Source: an uncultured bacterium (GTDB taxonomy: Bacteria > Verrucomicrobiota > Kiritimatiellia > RFP12 > UBA1067). Taken from it: DNA of 15,515 bases. Numbering within the stretch: the stretch's first letter is position 1; every line of letters begins with the position of its first letter. Location of the stretch: contig CACYEO010000098.1 in the NCBI GenBank assembly GCA_902773475.1, forward strand, positions 1-15,515, read 5' to 3'. Below, piece after piece: positions 1 to 5,952 of this stretch. The translations under genes and the position numbers were made by a program. The notes under the pieces were generated by a model. It was given only the letters and a program-made list of their open reading frames with translations, did no database searches and was not told the DNA's origin.

Positions 1-28
1 ATACCGCCGCTTCCTTCCAGGAGGGCCT

Positions 29-619
29 ATGGCAGACAACCTGATAAAACCTGTAGAAATACCGGGCGGCGCCGTCTACGGCGTGGCACAGCATGACTAC
101 AACGTGAAAGATGCGGGAATGCGCGACTACGCGATGGCGCTGTCCACGGCCGCGTTCAAGCAGACCCTTGCCATAGAATCGACGACTTCCGCGTACGCCG
201 CGGTTGTGCGCCAGCGGCAGAGGAAGGTCGAGGATCTCGGCGTGGTGCTGGCGTATCTTACGTACGCGATCGACACGATGAATCCCAAGTCCAACGACGT
301 GGACAAGAAAAGCGACACCTGCAGCCAGGTGTACGACGCGCACGAGATCGCATACCGCTACGGCATAAACATACCGTACGAAGGAGTGTCGTACTCTACC
401 ACAAGCGGCGGCAAGGCGTACATCACGTACAAAAACGCAACGCGCGCGCAGAACGACGTGCAGTACGCGCTCGACATGGAAAACAACAATCTCCAGCAGG
501 ATCTCGTTTCGCTCCAGACTTTCATCGCGAAGCGCGACAACGCCTTCTCGACCGCGGCGCAGATCATAAAGAAAGCGTCCGGCACGGCAGACTCGACAAT
601 ATCCAACGTGAAAGGGTGA
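29..619 (+). CDS. Small helical T3SS substrate candidate, EspA/SseB-like (paralogue 1 of 4)
   Basis: Encodes 196 aa with no signal peptide and no membrane segment. It is mostly helical, and the last ~45 residues carry the motif shared with the next three genes (residues 156-170, QQDLVSLQTFIAKRD). Known EspA and SseB filament/tip proteins are about 190-200 aa, lack Sec signals and form a C-terminal coiled coil, so size and build agree; this is inference from architecture, not a confirmed homology. The middle (residues ~85-140) is polar and Tyr-rich, with a Ser-Thr-Gly loop near 122-128, and differs from its paralogues. The start is fixed by AGGAGG about 5 nt before the ATG. It is the first complete gene in the window; the stop is followed 4 bp later by the next ATG, so it is co-transcribed. 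Alternatives are a T3SS effector or another secreted coiled-coil protein. Confidence 0.6.
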   Translation: MADNLIKPVEIPGGAVYGVAQHDYNVKDAGMRDYAMALSTAAFKQTLAIESTTSAYAAVVRQRQRKVEDLGVVLAYLTYAIDTMNPKSNDVDKKSDTCSQVYDAHEIAYRYGINIPYEGVSYSTTSGGKAYITYKNATRAQNDVQYALDMENNNLQQDLVSLQTFIAKRDNAFSTAAQIIKKASGTADSTISNVKG

Positions 620-623
620 TTCC

Positions 624-1169
624 ATGGGATCGGTGGAAAAACAGACTCCTGTACAGCTCAGCCAGAACTGGGGCGTGGAATTCAGCGACTACAAGGTCGA
701 TTCGAAACCTGTCGATTTCCAGGACCTCATGGTGGCGATTTCCGAACACCGCGCGGTGGCGGTGGAGGGCGAAGTGCATCCGCTCACAACGCGCATCAAG
801 ACGCGCAACGCCGACCTCGAGGCGCTCGGCGAGGCGCTCGCCGACCTGACGGCCCAGCAGGCCACGTACAAAAGCGACGCGTCGGGCAGCACCCAGAGCA
901 CCCACGCGCTGAGCGACAAGACGCGCGAAACGTGCGGGCGGCTCCTCGGCTGGGGCATCTCCTACGACGACCGCTATCTCTGGAAGAGCTACACCGACAT
1001 GTTCATACAGAAGTGCAAGAGCAAGATCGACGCGCTGAACAACGAGTCGCAGACAGACATGAGCAGGCTCCAGTCGCTCGTGGACAGGCGCGACGAATCG
1101 TTCTCCACGGCCACCTCGCTCATGACGTCCGTCAGCGACACGAGAGCCAACCTCATAAGGAATCTATGA
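624..1169 (+). CDS. Small helical T3SS substrate candidate, EspA/SseB-like (paralogue 2 of 4)
   Basis: Encodes 181 aa, soluble and helical, without a signal peptide. The shared motif is at residues 143-157 (QTDMSRLQSLVDRRD), followed by a polar amphipathic tail. Residues ~33-46 (DFQDLMVAISEHRA) match a second weakly conserved block, hydrophobic-A-I-[SC]-x-x-R-A, that is also visible in paralogues 3 and 4. The start at 624 has AAAGGGTGA just upstream, overlapping the stop of the preceding gene; a start at 616 is in another frame and is rejected. The stop overlaps the next start as ATGA, which indicates translational coupling. The role as a filament, tip or other T3SS-exported protein is inferred from the family architecture and the T3SS translocon genes elsewhere in the window. 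Confidence 0.6.
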   Translation: MGSVEKQTPVQLSQNWGVEFSDYKVDSKPVDFQDLMVAISEHRAVAVEGEVHPLTTRIKTRNADLEALGEALADLTAQQATYKSDASGSTQSTHALSDKTRETCGRLLGWGISYDDRYLWKSYTDMFIQKCKSKIDALNNESQTDMSRLQSLVDRRDESFSTATSLMTSVSDTRANLIRNL

Positions 1170-1678
1170 TAACAGTCGAAACGATCGGGAAGAACCGCTA
1201 CGCGCCGTCAGGCTCGGACGCGGTGAATCTCTTCTCCAACGGGTTGGAGGGCGGAGACGGGCTGACGCTCGGCCAGCTCGCCATCGCGGTGTCCGCGCGC
1301 GCGGCCGCCGTATTCGAAGCCCAGAGCGTCCAGAGGATGAACGCGATGTCCGCGGACTCCGACAAACTGAGCCAGGCCGCAGACTGGATCGGGAAAATCG
1401 CCGACGGCTCGGCTGACTGGACGGCGGCGAAAGCGTTCGGCGTAAACGTGCTGGGGGTCGAATCTTCGGCTCTTCCGTCCGATCTGAACTCCTACGACAA
1501 GCGGATGCAGGCCGCAAACGCTTTCAAGACGAAGACGGACAATCTGGCGCGCACGCAGCAGCAGGACATGATCGAGCTTCAGACGCTGGTGAACAGGCGC
1601 GACGTGGCGTACTCCACGTCGTCCAACATAGTCCGCACGCTCTCGGGCTCGATGGCGGGGAACGCCGGAAACTTCTGA
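1166..1678 (+). CDS. Small helical T3SS substrate candidate, EspA/SseB-like (paralogue 3 of 4)
   Basis: Encodes 170 aa. I take the ATG at 1166, which overlaps the upstream stop (ATGA) and is preceded by AAGGA; a longer reading from 932 would overlap the previous gene for over 200 bp. The protein has a Gly-rich N-terminal stretch (~residues 23-33), a helix with the LAIAVSARAA block (residues 38-47), a variable middle, and the shared C-terminal motif at residues 132-146 (QQDMIELQTLVNRRD), followed by a Ser/Gly-rich end. There is no signal peptide or membrane span. Of the four it is the shortest and the closest to paralogue 4 in the motif. Its function is not known from sequence alone; a T3SS-secreted structural subunit is the preferred reading. 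Confidence 0.6.
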   Translation: MITVETIGKNRYAPSGSDAVNLFSNGLEGGDGLTLGQLAIAVSARAAAVFEAQSVQRMNAMSADSDKLSQAADWIGKIADGSADWTAAKAFGVNVLGVESSALPSDLNSYDKRMQAANAFKTKTDNLARTQQQDMIELQTLVNRRDVAYSTSSNIVRTLSGSMAGNAGNF

Positions 1679-1691
1679 AAGGAGGCTGGAA

Positions 1692-2249
1692 ATGGCCATA
1701 GCGACAGTCGAATTCGACCTTTCGTCCATCAACCAGGACACCGGGCTGTACAACACGGCGCGCACGTATACGATAGACGGCGTGGAAAACCCCGACGGCA
1801 GCCTGCGGCAGCTTTCCGCGGGACAGCTCGTGATGGCGATATGCCTCCAGCGCGCGGCATCCATGGAGAACAGCATAATCGAGAAGATGGCGGACATGGA
1901 GAACACCTCCACCCAGCTCGAACTCATGACGAGAATCGAAGAAGAGATCCTCGCGGGCACTGTAAACCTCCAGACCGCGACGCTCACGTACAACGGCAAT
2001 TCCTACACGTACCAGAACTTCCTGACGACCGTCATGAAAATGACGAACGTCCCGAACACGGCGAGCGCGAGTTCCAAGGATTTCATCTCGAGCCTCGAAT
2101 CCAAGATGGACGAGAAGAATTCCTTCAGCCAGCAGACGATGATCGAGCTCCAGTCGCTTACGAACAAGCGCGACCAGAGCTACGACATGATCTCCAACGT
2201 CCTGAAGAGCCTCAACACCGTTCTCGTCGGAACCGCGAACAACATCTGA
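1692..2249 (+). CDS. Small helical T3SS substrate candidate, EspA/SseB-like (paralogue 4 of 4)
   Basis: Encodes 185 aa. The start is supported by a near-ideal AAAGGAGG seven nucleotides before the ATG, the strongest ribosome site of the four, suggesting the highest translation. Residues ~41-57 (LSAGQLVMAICLQRAAS) carry the N-terminal helix block; residues 58-90 are acidic amphipathic helix, residues 95-110 form a Tyr/Thr/Asn-rich, probably beta segment, and residues 147-161 hold the shared motif (QQTMIELQSLTNKRD). The C-terminal tail is hydrophobic-amphipathic. EspA-type filament proteins also polymerise through paired terminal helices, so a filament subunit is plausible but inferred. The stop is only 15 bp from the start of capF, with no terminator between, so the sugar genes appear to be in the same transcript. 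Confidence 0.6.
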   Translation: MAIATVEFDLSSINQDTGLYNTARTYTIDGVENPDGSLRQLSAGQLVMAICLQRAASMENSIIEKMADMENTSTQLELMTRIEEEILAGTVNLQTATLTYNGNSYTYQNFLTTVMKMTNVPNTASASSKDFISSLESKMDEKNSFSQQTMIELQSLTNKRDQSYDMISNVLKSLNTVLVGTANNI

Positions 2250-2264
2250 CAGGCGCGAAGCCGC

Positions 2265-3386
2265 ATGAAAAAATTTCTCGTGACCGGATCCGCCGGATTC
2301 GCCGGCAGGAACCTGTGCGCCGCCCTGCGGGCGCGCGGCGGGTGCGAAATCCTTGAATGCGACATAGGCAGCAATTCGCCGGAGCATCTCGCGGCGTTCG
2401 CCGCCGAAGCGGATTTCGTCTTCCACCTCGCCGGAGTGAACAGGCCCAGGGAAGAATCCGAATTCACGGCCGGCAACGTGGATTTCACGAAAACGCTGCT
2501 CGCCACGCTCTCGGCCTCGGGCCGGAAAATCCCCGTGCTGCTTTCATCTTCCGTGCAGGCCGCGCTCGACAACCCGTACGGGGCGAGCAAGCGCGCGGCG
2601 GAGGATGCGGTGTTCGCCTACGGCAGGGAGACCGGGGCGGACGTGTTCGTGTTCAGGCTGCCGAACGTTTTCGGGAAATGGAGCCGCCCGAACTACAATT
2701 CCGCCGTCGCCACATGGTGCCACAACACGGCGCGCGGCCTGCCCGTGCAGGTGCGCGATCCGGCCGCGCAGATCAGCCTTGCGCACATAGACGACGTCGT
2801 GCGCGCCTTCATTTCGTGCGCGGAGGGCCGCACGCCCCCGCAGGACGGATTCCTTTCCGTGCCGGAAACGTTCACGCGCACGCTCGGCGAAGTCTCGTCC
2901 GCGATAAAATCCTTCCGCGACGCGCGCGGCGCCCTCGCCGTGCCGGACCAGTCGGACCCGTTCATGAGACGCCTGTACTCCACGTATCTTTCGTTCCTCC
3001 CCGAAGACGGCTTCGCGGCGGATCTCGCGCCGCACACCGACGCCCGCGGCAGCTTCACGGAACTTCTGCGCACTCCCGACCGCGGACAGGTTTCCGTGAA
3101 CGTGGCGCATCCGGGAATCGTGAAGGGCAACCACTGGCACAGCCTGAAACACGAAAAATTCATCGTCGTCTCCGGAACCGGCGTGATACGCTTCAGAAAA
3201 GCGCTCGACAAGTCCGCGCCTGTGATCGAATACCGTGTGGACGGCGCGCGCCCGCAGTCGGTGGAAATACCGCCGGGCTACACGCACAATATCGAAAACA
3301 CCGGCAGCTGCGACCTGGTGACGGTCATGTGGGCCAACGAACCGTTCGACCCGGCCAATCCGGACACCGTGTTCGAAGAAGTCTGA
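2265..3386 (+). CDS. capF: CapF/FnlB/WbjC-type bifunctional SDR-cupin reductase (UDP-L-FucNAc pathway)
   Basis: Encodes 373 aa, the usual length for CapF (about 370). The N-terminal half is an SDR domain with the NAD(P) loop TGSAGFAG (residues 7-14), the catalytic serine cluster at 94-96 and Y105-x3-K109 in NPYGASK. The VFGKWSRPNYNSAVAT stretch (residues 135-150) is typical of CapF. The C-terminal cupin begins near residue 255, with GSFTELLRTPDRGQVSVN, then NHWH (H290, H292), E297 and YTHNIEN (H341) as likely metal-site residues. In characterised systems CapF converts the 4-keto sugar made by CapE into UDP-2-acetamido-2,6-dideoxy-L-talose, acting in the cytoplasm. Next to it lie capG and wbuB, as in L-FucNAc clusters (E. 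coli O26 fnlABC-wbuB, S. aureus capEFG). CapE/FnlA is missing from this window. Confidence 0.95.
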   Translation: MKKFLVTGSAGFAGRNLCAALRARGGCEILECDIGSNSPEHLAAFAAEADFVFHLAGVNRPREESEFTAGNVDFTKTLLATLSASGRKIPVLLSSSVQAALDNPYGASKRAAEDAVFAYGRETGADVFVFRLPNVFGKWSRPNYNSAVATWCHNTARGLPVQVRDPAAQISLAHIDDVVRAFISCAEGRTPPQDGFLSVPETFTRTLGEVSSAIKSFRDARGALAVPDQSDPFMRRLYSTYLSFLPEDGFAADLAPHTDARGSFTELLRTPDRGQVSVNVAHPGIVKGNHWHSLKHEKFIVVSGTGVIRFRKALDKSAPVIEYRVDGARPQSVEIPPGYTHNIENTGSCDLVTVMWANEPFDPANPDTVFEEV

Positions 3387-3403
3387 AACCCAAGGATCCG
3401 GCA

Positions 3404-4534
3404 ATGAAGAAACTCAAAGTCCTTACCGTGGTCGGAACGCGACCGGAAATAATACGGCTCTCCTGCGTGCTGCGCGCGCTCGACGCCAGCCCCGCCATAG
3501 AGCACGTCCTGGTGCACACCGGACAGAACTACGACTACGAACTGAACGAAGTGTTCTTCGAAGATCTCGGCCTGCGCCGCCCGGACAGGTTCCTCGCCGC
3601 AGCCGGGGCGAACGCGACCGTCACCGCGGGCAACATTCTCGCGGCGATAGATCCCGTCCTCGAAGAGACGAAGCCGGACGCGTTCCTCGTCCTCGGCGAC
3701 ACGAATTCCTGCCTTTGCGCGATAGCGGCGAAGAAACGCCACATCCCGATATTCCACATGGAAGCCGGGAACCGCTGTTTCGACGAACGCGTTCCGGAAG
3801 AATCCAACAGGAAAATCGTAGACCACATTTCAGACGTGAATCTGACCTACAGCGACATCGCGCGCGAATATCTCCTCGCCGAGGGGCTTCCTCCGGACCG
3901 CGTCATCAAGACCGGAAGCCCGATGTTCGAAGTCCTCGCCGCGCACAAAGACAAGACGGCAAACTCGCGCATCCTGGAAGAACTCGGCCTTGAACCGGGG
4001 AAGTACTTCACCGTTTCGGCCCACCGCGAAGAAAACATCGATTCGCCGCGCAATTTCAAGCGCCTTGCGGAAATCCTGAACGGAATCGCCGGACGCTTCT
4101 CCATGCCGGTCGTCGTGAGCACCCATCCGCGCACGCGCAAACGCATAGAGGCTTCGGGCGCGGAGTTCGACCCGCTCGTGCGCCTGCACAAGCCGCTCGG
4201 CCTTTCGGACTATCTTTCGCTGCAGATCCACTCGAAAGCCGTGATCTCCGACAGCGGCACGATTTCGGAAGAATCGTCCATCCTCGGCTTCCCGGCCGTG
4301 AACATACGCGAAGCGCACGAACGCCCCGAAGCGATGGAAGAGGCTTCAGTCATGATGACCGGGCTGGATCCGGACCGCGTGCTCCAGGCGCTCGCGCAGC
4401 TCGATTCCGAAAAACCCGGGCTTTTCAGGCGTCCGGCAGACTATTCCATGCCGAACGTATCGGCGAAGGTCGTGCGGATCATCATTTCGTACACGGACTA
4501 CGTGGCGCGCCGCGTGTGGCGCGAAGACCGCTGA
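3404..4534 (+). CDS. capG: CapG/FnlC/WbjD-type UDP-N-acetyl-L-talosamine 2-epimerase
   Basis: Encodes 376 aa of the non-hydrolysing UDP-GlcNAc 2-epimerase (WecB) superfamily. The GT-B-like fold opens with VVGTRPEIIRLS (residues 9-20), followed by HTGQNYD (38-44). Candidate catalytic residues line up with the family: D99 in LGDTN, E120 in HMEAGNR, E132/E133 in PEESNR and H207 in SAHREEN. The C-terminal UDP-binding loop reads SDSGTISEESS, the form seen in CapG/WbjD rather than in WecB. Together with CapF it would finish UDP-N-acetyl-L-fucosamine (UDP-L-FucNAc). The start at 3404 has AAGGA about 9 nt upstream and lies 17 bp after the capF stop. A longer in-frame reading from 2357 is an open-frame artefact over capF. 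Confidence 0.93.
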   Translation: MKKLKVLTVVGTRPEIIRLSCVLRALDASPAIEHVLVHTGQNYDYELNEVFFEDLGLRRPDRFLAAAGANATVTAGNILAAIDPVLEETKPDAFLVLGDTNSCLCAIAAKKRHIPIFHMEAGNRCFDERVPEESNRKIVDHISDVNLTYSDIAREYLLAEGLPPDRVIKTGSPMFEVLAAHKDKTANSRILEELGLEPGKYFTVSAHREENIDSPRNFKRLAEILNGIAGRFSMPVVVSTHPRTRKRIEASGAEFDPLVRLHKPLGLSDYLSLQIHSKAVISDSGTISEESSILGFPAVNIREAHERPEAMEEASVMMTGLDPDRVLQALAQLDSEKPGLFRRPADYSMPNVSAKVVRIIISYTDYVARRVWREDR

Positions 4535-4551
4535 CGGGCGGACGGCGCGTC

Positions 4552-5727
4552 ATGCGGATACTCGTCCTCGCCGAACGGTTTCACCCCGAGGAGTTCCTGG
4601 TGAACGACCTCGCGCGGCAGTGGGTCGCCGACGGCCACAAGGTTTCCGTCCTCACCCAGGAGCCGAGCTATCCCTTCGACAGGATATACGACGGCTACCG
4701 CAATGCGTTCTACAAAACTACGCTGGAACTGCCGGGAATCAGGATACATCGCGTGCGCACCGTCCTCGGCTACAACCGCAGCGTGTTCCGCAAAGTCCTC
4801 AACTACGTAAGCTTCGCGTTCTTCACCTCGATGTGGGCGATCCTGGCCGGATGGCGCTTCGACCGCGTCTTCGTCTACCACACCGGTCCTCTCACGATGG
4901 CCACAGCCGCGATCCCGTTAAAATACCTGTGGCGGCGCAAAATTGCGATTTGGACGCAGGATCTCTGGCCGGACGCCGTATACGCGTACGGATTCAAAAA
5001 AAGCCGGTTCCGGGAATTCGCGCTGAACCTGTTCGTGCGGACCGTCTATTCGTCGTGCCGGGCCGTGACGGTTTCATGCCCGGCATACGTGGCGTCCCTT
5101 TCCGCGCGCATCCGGCGCGAAGTCGAATTCGTTCCCCAGTGGGACGCGGATTCGCGCGAACTGCCGCCGAAGAAGCCGGACGGGCGGATCGTGTTCACGT
5201 TCACCGGCAATGTCGGAATGCCGCAGAACATGACGGAAATCGCGCGCGCATTCGGCGACGCCGCGCTCGAAAACGCCGAACTGCGCATAGTCGGCGGCGG
5301 CGTGAAGCTCGAAGAACTGCGCGAGACCGTGGAAAAGGAACACATCGCCGGCGTGAAGATATACGGAAGGCGGCCCCATTCCGAAATGGAGAAATTCCTC
5401 GAGGAATCCGACGTTCTTGTTCTGCCGCTGTCGCGGAAGTTCGCGCTCACCCTGCCGGGCAAGTTCCAGGCGTATCTCAAGGCGGGCAGGCCGCTTTTCG
5501 GCATAATCGCCGGCGCGGCGGCGGACTGGATCAGGGAAAAGGACCTCGGCGCCGTGGCGGATCCCGACGACCGCGCGTCGGCGGCGGAGGGATTCCGCAG
5601 ACTCGCCGCCGCCCCGGAGAAATTCGCGCGCTGGCGCGAAAACGCGCTGGCGTTTTCGCGCCAGCGCTTCGACCGCGGCAAGACAATCGCGCGTATCGCC
5701 GAAATTCTTGAAAACGGCCGCCTTTGA
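4552..5727 (+). CDS. wbuB: WbuB-like GT4 glycosyltransferase (probable L-FucNAc transferase)
   Basis: Encodes 391 aa with a GT-B, family 4 layout. The N-terminal acceptor domain starts MRILVLAERFHPEEF, and the family-typical QDLWPDAVYAYG is at residues 136-147. The C-terminal nucleotide-sugar domain begins near residue 213 (VFTFTGNVG), with an IVGGG strand (246-250) and LPGKFQAYLKAGRP (301-314). Residues ~85-100 and the ~160s are hydrophobic, which suits a peripheral inner-membrane enzyme. I chose ATG 4552, 17 bp after the capG stop, because WbuB homologues start at this point; a GTG at 4516 would overlap capG. Position next to capF/capG suggests that it transfers L-FucNAc to a lipid-linked or protein acceptor; the acceptor cannot be read from sequence. 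A perfect 18-bp hairpin lies inside codons ~359-372. Confidence 0.88.
   Translation: MRILVLAERFHPEEFLVNDLARQWVADGHKVSVLTQEPSYPFDRIYDGYRNAFYKTTLELPGIRIHRVRTVLGYNRSVFRKVLNYVSFAFFTSMWAILAGWRFDRVFVYHTGPLTMATAAIPLKYLWRRKIAIWTQDLWPDAVYAYGFKKSRFREFALNLFVRTVYSSCRAVTVSCPAYVASLSARIRREVEFVPQWDADSRELPPKKPDGRIVFTFTGNVGMPQNMTEIARAFGDAALENAELRIVGGGVKLEELRETVEKEHIAGVKIYGRRPHSEMEKFLEESDVLVLPLSRKFALTLPGKFQAYLKAGRPLFGIIAGAAADWIREKDLGAVADPDDRASAAEGFRRLAAAPEKFARWRENALAFSRQRFDRGKTIARIAEILENGRL
5628..5667. repeat. Perfect 18-bp inverted repeat inside the 3' end of wbuB
   Basis: The left arm GCGCTGGCGCGAAAACGC (5628-5645) and the right arm GCGTTTTCGCGCCAGCGC (5650-5667) are exact reverse complements separated by 4 nt. 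This would form a very stable hairpin in RNA or a cruciform in DNA. It sits in frame inside the coding region, 60 bp before the stop. It may stabilise the mRNA 3' end, attenuate transcription or be a captured REP-like element. Confidence 0.85.
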
Positions 5728-5786
5728 TTCCGCACCCCGCGGCCGCAGGTGCGCTTCTGGGTTTTTCACCCATGCGGTTTGAGATT

Positions 5787-5849
5787 GGAAACAACCGCAG
5801 GGCCCCGCGCCCGTGCGCCAAAGGAAAATTGTTTCAAACAGTTGTTTCC
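5787..5849. repeat. Inverted repeat GGAAACAAC ... GTTGTTTCC
   Basis: GGAAACAAC (5787-5795) is the exact reverse complement of GTTGTTTCC (5841-5849), 45 bp apart. A nested second pair, GTTTGA (5777-5782) with TCAAAC (5834-5839), and the small palindrome TGTTTCAAACA (5830-5840) lie in the same segment. The arrangement could be a regulator-binding region or an RNA structure before the TPR gene's promoter. Function is unknown. Confidence 0.45.
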
Positions 5850-5878
5850 CATAATCAAAAAGCCAGACGGTGAATTAC

Positions 5879-5925
5879 GCAGATGCGCCCTTGCGCGCCG
5901 GCTTGGCAGATGCGCGCTCGCGCGC
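5879..5925 (+). repeat. Imperfect direct repeat, 27-bp period, upstream of the promoter
   Basis: GCAGATGCGCCCTTGCGCGC (from 5879) recurs as GCAGATGCGCGCTCGCGCGC (from 5906), with 18 of 20 positions identical and a spacing of 27 bp. It ends about 13 bp before the extended -10 element. A phased pair of sites this close to a promoter could be an operator, but the GC-rich composition makes a chance origin possible. Confidence 0.4.
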
Positions 5926-5937
5926 GGCGGACGCGTT

Positions 5938-5946
5938 TGGTATAAT
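5938..5946 (+). promoter_or_regulatory. Extended -10 promoter (TGGTATAAT), probably leaderless
   Basis: A consensus TATAAT at 5941-5946 is preceded by TGG, giving a perfect extended -10 (TGnTATAAT). There is no good -35 at the usual distance, which extended -10 promoters do not require. Transcription would start 6-7 nt downstream, at 5952-5954, which is the ATG of the TPR gene at 5953. No Shine-Dalgarno sequence is present. Confidence 0.7.
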
Positions 5947-5952
5947 CTGCGC

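Larger units (their letters stand above)
5728..5952. other. Intergenic region with weak hairpins, inverted repeat and promoter
   Basis: This is the longest non-coding stretch (225 bp) and is visibly more A/T-rich in its middle than the flanking genes. After the wbuB stop there are two short hairpins without a following T-run: CGCACC/GGTGCG (5731-5736 with 5748-5753) and TGGGT/ACCCA around TTTTC (5758-5772). They may be a weak or factor-dependent terminator. A 9-bp inverted repeat, a 27-bp-period direct repeat and an extended -10 promoter follow and are listed separately. I see no tRNA and no convincing small gene here. Confidence 0.7.

Noticed and set aside
29..2249. T3SS needle subunits (SctF) as identity of the four small proteins
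   Set aside because: Needle proteins are about 80 aa; these are 170-196 aa with an extra N-terminal half, closer to filament/tip proteins.
2357..3403. N-terminal extension of capG reading over capF
   Set aside because: This stretch is a frame-shifted shadow of capF; CapG homologues begin at MKKLKVLTVVGTRPE (3404), which has its own RBS.
4516..4551. GTG start 12 codons upstream for the glycosyltransferase
   Set aside because: It would overlap the end of capG and add residues not typical of WbuB; the ATG at 4552 gives the canonical N-terminus.
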